From Lichenicola sp964658455 (lineage in GTDB: Bacteria > Pseudomonadota > Alphaproteobacteria > Acetobacterales > Acetobacteraceae), in NCBI GenBank assembly GCA_964658455.1, contig CAZZZA010000076.1:1-14260 (forward strand): a DNA stretch of 14,260 nucleotides, written 5' to 3'. Positions within the stretch are counted from its first letter, which is position 1. Each line of letters opens with the position of its first letter. This document shows, in pieces, positions 7,343 to 13,776 of the stretch. The notes under the pieces were generated by a model. The model ran no database searches, was not told where the DNA came from, and was given only the letters and a program-made list of their open reading frames with translations. The translations under genes were made by a program, and so were the position numbers.

Positions 7343-8374
7343 CTACTGCTCGGCGTAGTTGCCGGAGGTCAGGTTCTTGTTGATCAGCGCCGGCAGGTCC
7401 GACTGGAACTTCGACGGGTTGCCGTAGAGCTGGTCGTAGTAGTGCGCGACATTGGCCTTGGTGATCTCGGGCATGACGAACATCGCCGTCTTCGGCACGT
7501 CCTTGCCCTGGACGTGGTTGACCGCGACCTGCAGGCCCATTCCCAGCTCGAGCGGGCCGTCCTGCAGATTGGTCTCGAGCAGGGTGCCGTCGCGCACCGC
7601 GCGCATGCCGTCCTTGATGCCGTCGACGGCGGTCACGGGGATCTTGCCGGCCAGACCCTTCTCGCGCAGCGCCTGGATCGCGCCGATCGCCATGTCGTCG
7701 TTCTCGGAGATGATGCCGGTGATCTGGTTGCCGTAGCGCGACAGCCAGTCCTGCATCACGGAATAGGCCTGGTTGCGCGCCCAGTTGCCGGGCTGGATCG
7801 CCAGCAGCTTCACGTCCGGATTCTGCGCCAGCACCGACTTGATGCCCTTGGTGCGGTCGATCTCGCCGGACTGGCCGAGCGGACCCTGCAGCACCACGAC
7901 GCTGCCCTTCTTGCCGATAGCATCGACCAGATGCTGCGCTTCCTGCTCGCCCGCCTTCACGTCGTCGGGACCGACATAGGAGACGGCGTTGGCCATCACC
8001 GCCGGCGACGCGGTCAGGTTGACGATCACCACCGGGATTCCGGCCGCCTTGGCGGCGTCGACCTGCGGGCCGAGCGTCGAGGAGTTCACCGGCGCGATCA
8101 CGATCGCATCGACCTTGCGGTTGATGAACTGCTGGATCTGCGAGATCTGCGTGTTCACGTCCATCTTCGCCGAGTTCCACAGCAGCGTGGCCCCGTTCGC
8201 CTTGGCGATGGATTCCGCACCGGCTTTGCCGAGCGAGATGAACGAACTCATGTCGTACACGGTGAAGCCGATCACCGGGTGGGTCTTGTCGGCCAGGGCC
8301 GGCGCCGCCGACAGCGCGATGCCGGCGAGCATCGTGCACCCGGCCAGGGCGGTCCTGATGGATTTGGCGATCAT
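7343..8374 (-). CDS. Periplasmic sugar/polyol-binding protein of a CUT2 ABC transporter
   Basis: This is a 343-residue secreted solute-binding protein of the RbsB/Peripla_BP_4 type that delivers its ligand to the neighbouring permease. A clear Sec signal peptide has a basic start (MIAKSIR), a hydrophobic core and a predicted cut after APALA at residue 28. The mature chain shows family features: NTQISQIQQFINRKVDAIVI, the hinge region AAGIPVVIVN, a SENDDMAIGAIQAL helix start and TAVDGIKDGM. The start is the ATG at 8374, with GGGAGA eight bases upstream; an in-frame extension by 12 residues has neither a good site nor a sensible signal. It lies 32 bases after the permease gene. Context suggests a tetritol (erythritol or threitol) as ligand; residues alone do not prove it, and a pentose or pentitol is possible. 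Confidence 0.92.
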   Translation of the reverse strand: MIAKSIRTALAGCTMLAGIALSAAPALADKTHPVIGFTVYDMSSFISLGKAGAESIAKANGATLLWNSAKMDVNTQISQIQQFINRKVDAIVIAPVNSSTLGPQVDAAKAAGIPVVIVNLTASPAVMANAVSYVGPDDVKAGEQEAQHLVDAIGKKGSVVVLQGPLGQSGEIDRTKGIKSVLAQNPDVKLLAIQPGNWARNQAYSVMQDWLSRYGNQITGIISENDDMAIGAIQALREKGLAGKIPVTAVDGIKDGMRAVRDGTLLETNLQDGPLELGMGLQVAVNHVQGKDVPKTAMFVMPEITKANVAHYYDQLYGNPSKFQSDLPALINKNLTSGNYAEQ

Positions 8375-8406
8375 GGTTGTCGTCTCCCGTTTGTGTTCTT
8401 GCAGGT

Positions 8407-9393
8407 TCAATCCTCGGTGCGGTGCGTCAGGCTGTCGACGAACACCGCGCCGATGATGATCAGGCCCTTCACGATGAGCTGATAGAAGGGCGAGACGTTG
8501 ATGATGTTGAGGCCGTTATCGAGCACGCCGATGATCAGGAAACCGAACACGGTGCCGATCATCGAGCCGCGTCCGCCGGCCAGGCTGATGCCGCCGATCA
8601 CCGCGGCGGCGATCGCGTTCAGCTCGTATCCGGTGCCGCTGTTGGCGATGCCGGCGGTGGCGCGCGCCGCCAGCAGCACGCCGGCCAGGCCGGCCAGCGC
8701 GCCGGCGATCACATAGACGGTGAACCGCACCCGGCCCAGGCCGACGCCGGCCACGCGCGCGGCATGCGGGTTGCCGCCCACCGCATAGACATGCATGCCG
8801 AAACGGGTGCGCGCGAGCACGATCCAGGCGACGATCACCACCACGATCATCACCAGCACCGGGATCGACACGCCGTAAACGGTCCCGGACAGGCCGAGGA
8901 ACTGGTCGGAAAGGCCGGAGATCGGCTGGCCGTCGCTGAACACGAACGCCAGGCCCGACGCCACCGTCATGTTGCCGAGCGTGGCGACGAACGGCGGCAC
9001 CTTGGCGAACGCCACCAGCGCGCCGTTGAACGCGCCGATCGCGGCGCCGGCCAGCACGCCCAGACCGACCGCCTCGGCGCAGGTGATCGCGCCGTCATTC
9101 TGCGCGAACAGGGCGGCGACCACGCCGGACAGCCCGACCACGCTGCCGACCGAGAGGTCGATGCCGCCGGTCATGATCACGAAGGTGGCGCCGGTCGCCA
9201 GCAGCGCGTTGGCGGCGACCTGGATCAGGATCACGTTCATGTTCGACACGGTCAGGAACGACCGGTTCGAGATCGCCAGCGTCACCAGGAAGATCGCCAG
9301 GATGATCACCAGCGAATAGCGCAACGCCAGGCGGCGCAGGCTGCGCGCGTCGAAGCCGCCCTTGGGCGCGGATGCGGCGAGAGACTGTGCCAT
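8407..9393 (-). CDS. ABC transporter permease, RbsC-like (CUT2)
   Basis: This 328-residue inner-membrane permease has about 8-10 hydrophobic segments and forms the translocation path, probably as a homodimer with the adjacent dual-domain ATPase. Typical RbsC-family blocks are NMNVILIQVAANALLATGAT, the signature MTGGIDLSVGSVVGLSG, ARTRFGMHVYAVGGNPHAAR (the loop that docks the ATPase) and NAIAAAVIGGISLAGGRGS. The start is the ATG at 9393, preceded by AGGG seven bases upstream; a TTG two codons earlier is possible but less likely. It lies 78 bases after the ATPase gene and 32 before the binding protein. Substrate specificity is set by the binding protein and is inferred to be a four-carbon polyol. 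Confidence 0.93.
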   Translation of the reverse strand: MAQSLAASAPKGGFDARSLRRLALRYSLVIILAIFLVTLAISNRSFLTVSNMNVILIQVAANALLATGATFVIMTGGIDLSVGSVVGLSGVVAALFAQNDGAITCAEAVGLGVLAGAAIGAFNGALVAFAKVPPFVATLGNMTVASGLAFVFSDGQPISGLSDQFLGLSGTVYGVSIPVLVMIVVVIVAWIVLARTRFGMHVYAVGGNPHAARVAGVGLGRVRFTVYVIAGALAGLAGVLLAARATAGIANSGTGYELNAIAAAVIGGISLAGGRGSMIGTVFGFLIIGVLDNGLNIINVSPFYQLIVKGLIIIGAVFVDSLTHRTED

Positions 9394-9419
9394 TGTCAAA
9401 CCCTGTCGGTAGCGGAAGT

Positions 9420-9455
9420 TCGGCCGGCGGACGGCAGCCCGGCGGGTCCGGCCGA
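9420..9455 (-). repeat. GC-rich inverted repeat between ATPase and permease genes
   Basis: TCGGCCGG (9420-9427) and CCGGCCGA (9448-9455) are perfect inverted copies separated by 20 GC-rich bases. It lies in the 78-bp gap between the ATPase stop and the permease start. There is no T-run. It may form an mRNA stem that tunes relative expression, but in sequence this rich in G and C such pairs also arise by chance. Confidence 0.3.
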
Positions 9456-9471
9456 GCGTCCCGCGTTGCGT

Positions 9472-11061
9472 TCAATGCACGACATCGTCCGGCCTCCCCA
9501 TCGCCAGACGCAGGATGCGCTCCTGGTCCAGCTCGTCCTTCTCCAGCGTGCCCATGATCGCGCCGCCGCGGATCACCAGCACGCGGTGCGACAGGTTGAT
9601 CAGCTCCGGCATGTCGGAGGAGGCCAGCAGGATCGCCACGCCCTGCGCCGCCAGATCGTTGATCAGCCGGTACAGCTCCGAACGGGCGCCGATATCGATG
9701 CCGCGCGTCGGCTCGTCGAGGATCAGCACCCGCGGCATGTCGGTCACCAGCCAGCGGGCGAGTGCCACCTTCTGCTGGTTGCCTCCCGACAGATGGCCGA
9801 CGCGCTGGCCGAGCGTGGCGTAGGCGACGCGGGTGCGGCCGAGCACGTCGAGCGCTTTGGCGCGACGCCTGGCATTGTCCATCCAGCCGCCCGCTCCGGT
9901 GAAGGCGTCGAGATGCGGCAGGGTGATGTTGTCGAGGATCGACAAGGATGTGAGCACGCCGGCGAGCTTCCGGTCCTCCGGCACCATGGCGACGCCGCGC
10001 CTGATCGATTCCGACATCTGGCCGAGCTTGAGCGGGACGCCGTCGAGCACCACGCTGCCGGTGGCGGGCCGCAGACCGAAGATCGCCTCGAGCATCTCGC
10101 TGCGTCCGGCCCCGACCAGCCCGCCGAAGCCCAGGATCTCGCCGGCGCGCAACGTGAACGACACCCGCGAATCGTATCCTTCCACATGCAGGTTAGTGAC
10201 CTCGAGCACCGGCCTGGCATCGCCGGTCGCCGCCGGACGATCCGGGAACAGCTCCGTGATCTCGCGCCCGACCATGTCGGCGATGATCTGCTGCTCGGTC
10301 AGCGCGCTGGTCGCGTCATGCCGGATGATGGCGCCGTCGCGCATGATGGCGACGGTGTCGGAGATCTGCTCGATCTCCTCCATGCGATGGCTGGTGTAGA
10401 GGATGCAGGTGCCACGCTGGCGCAGCAGGCCGATCACCCGGAACAGCTGCTCGGTCTCGCGCGAGGAGAGCGACGAGGAGGGCTCGTCCATCAGCACGAT
10501 GCGGCTGTCCCACGAGGTCGCCTTCAGGATCTCGACCATCTGCGTGGCCGCGACGCCCAGCGACTTCATCGGCATCACCGGATCGAGATCCAGGCCGACG
10601 CTGGCCAGCAGCGACGCCGCCTGGGCGATCATCTCGCGCCGCTTGACCAGACCGAACAGGCCGGTGGTCTCGTGGCCGATCAGCAGGTTCTGCCACAGCA
10701 GCATCTCCGGGATCGGCGCCAGCTCCTGGGGAATGATCGACACGCCGAGCGCCTGCGCCGCCTTGGGATCGAAGCGGCGGATGGTCTCGCCGAACAGCGC
10801 CAGCGCGCCGCCATCCGGGCTGAGCTGGCCGGAGATCAGCTTGAACAGGGTCGATTTGCCGGCGCCGTTCTCGCCCGCCAGCACGTTGACGGTGCCCGCC
10901 ATGAACCGGACCGACACGTCGCGCAGCACCGGCACCCCGTCGAAGCCCTTGGACAGCGCGCGGCAGTCGATCGCGCAGGTCGTGCCCATGCTTATGTCCG
11001 TGCCCGGCGCCTTACGCGGCGCCGGCCCGGCCTGCCCGGCCGTCGCCAATCCTGGTGCCAT
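9472..11061 (-). CDS. ABC transporter ATP-binding protein with two ATPase domains, RbsA-like (CUT2)
   Basis: This 529-residue cytoplasmic ATPase energises sugar or polyol uptake with the adjacent permease. It is a fused pair of ABC domains as in RbsA/AraG/XylG. Domain 1 has Walker A AGENGAGKST (62-71), a loose signature SLGVAATQMVEIL (167-179) and Walker B VLMDEPSSSL (189-198). Domain 2 has the family's degenerate Walker A GLVGAGRSE (314-322), LSGGNQQKVALARWL (424-438) and VLILDEPTRGIDIGA (445-459). The start is the ATG at 11061, with GGAGG five bases upstream. This gives a 24-residue N-terminal extension before a second ATG (10989) that would yield 505 residues, the usual family length but with a poorer ribosome site. 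It is the first gene of the leftward arm, facing the kinase gene across the operator region. Confidence 0.93.
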   Translation of the reverse strand: MAPGLATAGQAGPAPRKAPGTDISMGTTCAIDCRALSKGFDGVPVLRDVSVRFMAGTVNVLAGENGAGKSTLFKLISGQLSPDGGALALFGETIRRFDPKAAQALGVSIIPQELAPIPEMLLWQNLLIGHETTGLFGLVKRREMIAQAASLLASVGLDLDPVMPMKSLGVAATQMVEILKATSWDSRIVLMDEPSSSLSSRETEQLFRVIGLLRQRGTCILYTSHRMEEIEQISDTVAIMRDGAIIRHDATSALTEQQIIADMVGREITELFPDRPAATGDARPVLEVTNLHVEGYDSRVSFTLRAGEILGFGGLVGAGRSEMLEAIFGLRPATGSVVLDGVPLKLGQMSESIRRGVAMVPEDRKLAGVLTSLSILDNITLPHLDAFTGAGGWMDNARRRAKALDVLGRTRVAYATLGQRVGHLSGGNQQKVALARWLVTDMPRVLILDEPTRGIDIGARSELYRLINDLAAQGVAILLASSDMPELINLSHRVLVIRGGAIMGTLEKDELDQERILRLAMGRPDDVVH

Positions 11062-11285
11062 CCGCCCCTCCGTACGCCATTCGCCGCCGCCTGGCCGGTG
11101 CGCGGACGGGCCGGACCATGGCACAGCCGGAATAAAGCGCAAGACAACGTCACACCGCGATGTGACGTTTACGCCAAACATCACATGTGGGATGAGAAGC
11201 GCCTCACCGTCGCGCCGGTCCGCAGCCACAGGCGCGGCCGGGTCGGCCGGAACGGCTTTGCGGCGCTCGCTCAGGGAAACCGGCC
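11062..11285. promoter_or_regulatory. Divergent promoter region between the transport and kinase arms
   Basis: This is the only sizeable spacer in the right half. It contains both ribosome sites (GGAGG for the ATPase gene; AGGGA eight bases before the kinase ATG at 11286) and the AT-richest stretch of the locus (about 11129-11185). The best sigma-70-like matches are weak. Rightward: TTTACG (11168-11173), 17 bases, then GATGAG (11191-11196). Leftward: TTGGCG (complement of 11172-11177), 17 bases, then TGTGAC (complement of 11149-11154). Both overlap the palindrome array, so a bound repressor would block both arms. Promoter assignment is tentative; the regulatory nature of the region is well supported. 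Confidence 0.65.
11146..11194. promoter_or_regulatory. Operator-like array of alternating half-sites (AACRTCACA / TGTGAYGTT)
   Basis: AACGTCACA (11146-11154) and TGTGACGTT (11161-11169) are perfect inverted copies around CCGCGA. Since the two central C-G pairs also match, the 24-bp palindrome has just one mismatched pair. A third copy, AACATCACA (11177-11185), faces the second: with flanks, ATGTGACGTTT and AAACATCACAT match at 10 of 11 positions around five bases. A degenerate fourth element, TGTGGGATG (11186-11194), abuts it. Same-orientation copies are 31 bp apart, about three helical turns. This suggests cooperative binding by a multimeric repressor, most simply the DeoR-family protein encoded at 6471-7286. 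Binding is inferred. Confidence 0.75.
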
Positions 11286-13004
11286 ATGACGCATCTGTTC
11301 GACGAGCCCAGCGACTTCGCCGCCTCGGCGTTGCGCGGCTACTGCGACGTCCACGCCAGGCTGGTGCGGCCCACCGAGGGCGGGGTGCTGCGCGCCACCG
11401 CCACGCCGCACGGCAAGGTGGCGGTAGTGGTCGGCGGCGGCAGCGGCCACTACCCGGCCTTCGCCGGCTATGTCGGCGCCGGGTTCGCCGACGCCGCGGT
11501 GGCGGGCGACGTGTTCGCCTCGCCCTCGACCCGCTACATCCGCGCCGTCTGCGCCAGGGCGCACAAGGGCGGCGGCGTGCTGCTCGGCTACGGCAACTAT
11601 GCCGGCGACGTGCTCAATTTCGGCCTGGCGGCAGAGCAGCTGCGCGGCGACGGGATCGACGTGCGCATCCTGGCGGTGACCGACGACGTCGCCAGCGCCG
11701 CGAAGGACGCGCAGCACCAGCGTCGCGGCGTCGCCGGCGATCTCGCGGTGTTCAAGCTGGCGGGTGCCGCCGCCGAGGCCGGCCAGGATCTCGATGCGGT
11801 CGAGCGGGTGGCCAGGTCGGCCAACGCGCGCACCCGGTCGTTCGGGGTGGCGTTCGGCGGCTGCACCCTGCCCGGCGGCGACGGGCCGCTCTTCACCGTG
11901 CCGGACGGGCAGATGGCGATCGGGCTCGGCATCCACGGCGAGCCCGGCGTCGAGGAGACCACGATCGCCTCGGCCGCCGCGCTGGCGGCGCTGCTGGTCG
12001 ACCGGCTGCTCGACGAGGCGCCGGACGAGCCCGGCGACCGGGTCGCCGTGATCCTGAACGGGCTCGGCAGCACCAAGCACGAGGAGCTGTTCGTGCTATG
12101 GAGCCACATCGCGCCGCGACTGCGCGAGGCCGGCCTGACGCTGGTGGCGCCGCTGGTCGGCGAGTTCGTCACCAGCCTGGACATGGAGGGCTGTTCGCTG
12201 ACCCTCACCTGGCTCGACGACACGCTCGAGCCGCTCTGGCTGGCGCCCTGCGACACCGCCGCCCTCAGGCTCGGCGCGACCGGCGATGCGGCGCCTGGCG
12301 CGGCGCCAGACGAAGCATCAGGCGAGGCGGGGCAAGAATCCTGGCCGGACGCGACCCCGGAATCGGCCCGCGCCGGCCGACACATCGCCGACGCGATCGC
12401 CGGACTGGCACACGCGCTCGCCGGCGCCGAGCAGGAACTCGGCCGGATCGACGCCCAGGCCGGCGACGGCGATCACGGCCAGGGCATGACGCGCGGCGCG
12501 GCGGCGGCGGCGGCGGCGGCCACGGCGGCAGCCGGGGCGGGCGCCGGGGCGGCGAGTGTGCTGGAAGCGGCCGCCGATGCGTGGGCCGACCGCGCCGGCG
12601 GCACCTCCGGCGCGATCTGGGGGCTCGGGCTGCGCTCCGCCAGCCAGTGCCTCGACAACACCGGGCCGGTCGAGCCTTCGCAGGTGGCGCGCGGCGCGGA
12701 ACGCGCGCTCGAGGCGGTGACGCGCCTGGGGGGCGCCAAGGTCGGCGACAAGACGCTGGTCGATGCGCTCGAGCCGTTCGTGCGGGTGCTGGCGGCCAGG
12801 ATCGATGCCGGCGCGGCACTGCCGGCGGCCTGGCGGGAGGCAGCCGACGCGGCGGAGGCGGCCGCCGAACACACCGCGCAGTTGCTGCCCAGGCTCGGCC
12901 GCGCCGCGCGGATCGTCGAGCGCAGCCGCGGCCATCGCGATGCCGGCGCGGTGTCGCTGGCGCTGTGCGCGCGCACGGTGCTGGACGGGGGCGCCGGGGC
13001 GTGA
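11286..13004 (+). CDS. lerK: Fused DhaK-DhaL dihydroxyacetone-type kinase, probable L-erythrulose kinase
   Basis: This 572-residue ATP-dependent ketose kinase joins DhaK (about 1-325) and DhaL (about 362-570) through a Ala/Pro/Asp/Glu-rich linker (about 330-361). DhaK shows GGGSGHYPAFAGYVGAG (50-66), AGDVFASPS (73-81), GYGNYAGDVLNF (101-112) and GLGIHGEPG (213-221), where His217 would bind the substrate carbonyl covalently. DhaL shows the Mg-ATP loop DAQAGDGDHG (389-398) with Asp389, Asp394 and Asp396, GGTSGAIWG (438-446) and GDKTLVDAL (487-495). The fusion uses ATP directly, unlike PTS-dependent DhaK/L/M. Next to TIM-like and RpiB-like isomerases, the best substrate is L-erythrulose (giving L-erythrulose 1-phosphate); dihydroxyacetone or D-erythrulose are alternatives. 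A run of seven GCG codons follows the Mg loop. AGGGA precedes the ATG by eight bases. Confidence 0.85.
   Translation: MTHLFDEPSDFAASALRGYCDVHARLVRPTEGGVLRATATPHGKVAVVVGGGSGHYPAFAGYVGAGFADAAVAGDVFASPSTRYIRAVCARAHKGGGVLLGYGNYAGDVLNFGLAAEQLRGDGIDVRILAVTDDVASAAKDAQHQRRGVAGDLAVFKLAGAAAEAGQDLDAVERVARSANARTRSFGVAFGGCTLPGGDGPLFTVPDGQMAIGLGIHGEPGVEETTIASAAALAALLVDRLLDEAPDEPGDRVAVILNGLGSTKHEELFVLWSHIAPRLREAGLTLVAPLVGEFVTSLDMEGCSLTLTWLDDTLEPLWLAPCDTAALRLGATGDAAPGAAPDEASGEAGQESWPDATPESARAGRHIADAIAGLAHALAGAEQELGRIDAQAGDGDHGQGMTRGAAAAAAAATAAAGAGAGAASVLEAAADAWADRAGGTSGAIWGLGLRSASQCLDNTGPVEPSQVARGAERALEAVTRLGGAKVGDKTLVDALEPFVRVLAARIDAGAALPAAWREAADAAEAAAEHTAQLLPRLGRAARIVERSRGHRDAGAVSLALCARTVLDGGAGA
12499..12522 (+). 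repeat. GCG trinucleotide tract encoding poly-alanine in the DhaL domain
   Basis: Seven consecutive GCG codons plus a GCC encode eight alanines (residues 405-412) directly after the Mg-binding loop, followed by a further Ala/Gly-rich stretch to about residue 423. The pure triplet run is a possible slippage site. Length changes would keep the reading frame. Confidence 0.7.
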
Positions 13005-13006
13005 GC

Positions 13007-13747
13007 ATGGCCAACGCACCGGGCCGGCGGCTGATCGGCGTCAGCCTCAAGATGTACATGGGCCTGGCGCAGACCCATGACTGGATGAGCGGGCTGGCGG
13101 CGATCGCCGGCGAGGCGCTTCCCGGCGGCGTCGAGCTGTTCGTGATCCCGAGCTTCCTGTCGCTCGCCGACAGCGCCGCGGTGCTGGCCGGGACCGGGAT
13201 CGCGCTCGGCGCGCAGGACGTGTTCTGGGAGGATCGCGGCGCCTTCACCGGCGAGGTGTCGGCGCCGATGCTGGCCGAGGCGGGCTGCCGTTTCGTCGAG
13301 ATCGGCCATGCCGAGCGACGCCGGCTGTTCGGCGAAACCGACGCCGACGTCGCGCGCAAGGTGGCGGCCACGGTCCGGGCCGGGCTGACACCGCTGCTGT
13401 GCGTCGGCGAGGAGAGCGAGACCGATCTCGACGCCACCGCGCAGGCCTGCGCGCGCCAGATCGCGGCGGGAACCGACGGCACCGCCGCCGACGCGCCCCT
13501 GGTGATCGCCTACGAGCCGGTCTGGGCGATCGGCGCCGCCGCGCCGCCGCCGGCCGAGCGCATCGTCGCCGTGGCGCAGCGGCTGCGCGCGATCCTGGCC
13601 GGGCGCGGCGACACCAGGCTGATCTATGGCGGCAGCGCCGGGCCCGGCCTGCTGACCAAGCTGGGCGACAGCGTCGACGGGCTGTTCCTCGGCCGGTTCG
13701 CGCACGATATCGCATCGTTGCGGCGCGTGCTCGGCGAGGCCGCATAG
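13007..13747 (+). CDS. lerI: Triosephosphate-isomerase-like protein, probable L-erythrulose 1-phosphate isomerase (LerI/EryH type)
   Basis: This 246-residue TIM-barrel isomerase retains the catalytic set: Lys15 in SLKMY, His101 in IGHAERR and Glu170 in AYEPVWAIG. WEDRGAFTGEVS (74-85) and the phosphate motif YGGS (207-210) are also canonical. It departs from true triosephosphate isomerase at the substrate contacts: NxKMN becomes SLKMY, the Ser in GHSERR becomes Ala102, and the flexible loop (usually TGKxATP) reads AAAPPPA (177-183). With the kinase and RpiB-like genes this fits L-erythrulose 1-phosphate to D-erythrulose 4-phosphate. The ATG lies two bases past the kinase stop; an in-frame GTG at 13001 overlapping that stop is an alternative start. 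Either way translation is coupled. A role in glycolysis is unlikely but not excluded. Confidence 0.85.
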   Translation: MANAPGRRLIGVSLKMYMGLAQTHDWMSGLAAIAGEALPGGVELFVIPSFLSLADSAAVLAGTGIALGAQDVFWEDRGAFTGEVSAPMLAEAGCRFVEIGHAERRRLFGETDADVARKVAATVRAGLTPLLCVGEESETDLDATAQACARQIAAGTDGTAADAPLVIAYEPVWAIGAAAPPPAERIVAVAQRLRAILAGRGDTRLIYGGSAGPGLLTKLGDSVDGLFLGRFAHDIASLRRVLGEAA

Positions 13748-13776
13748 GCGACGCAACAACAGGGAGGAACCGTCCG

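Noticed and set aside
7343..8339. Extension of the regulator frame upstream of 7286 through the binding-protein gene.
   Set aside because: The upstream part is an off-frame shadow of the binding protein. The GTG at 7286 has its own AGAGGA site and begins just before the helix-turn-helix domain.
11119..11136. Five-codon ATG...TAA frame upstream of the operator as a leader peptide.
   Set aside because: It lies upstream of the probable promoter elements and has no convincing ribosome site.
11146..11169. Palindrome as a CRP/FNR-type binding site.
   Set aside because: CRP sites read TGTGA-N6-TCACA; here the half-sites are in the opposite order (TCACA-N6-TGTGA), so the fit is wrong.
8377..11289. 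970-codon rightward open frame opposite the ABC transporter genes.
   Set aside because: Same antisense artefact: Arg/Gln/His/Asp-rich and without motifs, while the opposite strand carries three coherent transporter genes.
11185..11289. Small rightward open frame (34 codons) whose TGA overlaps the kinase ATG, possibly a leader peptide.
   Set aside because: There is no ribosome site before its ATG, which lies inside the operator array, and the translation is Arg-rich without features. The ATGA overlap could be chance.
10403..13747. Apparent 1114-residue rightward protein ending in the TIM-like sequence.
   Set aside because: Only the part from 13007 is real; the upstream portion is an out-of-frame reading of the kinase gene and antisense of the ATPase gene that happens to stay open.
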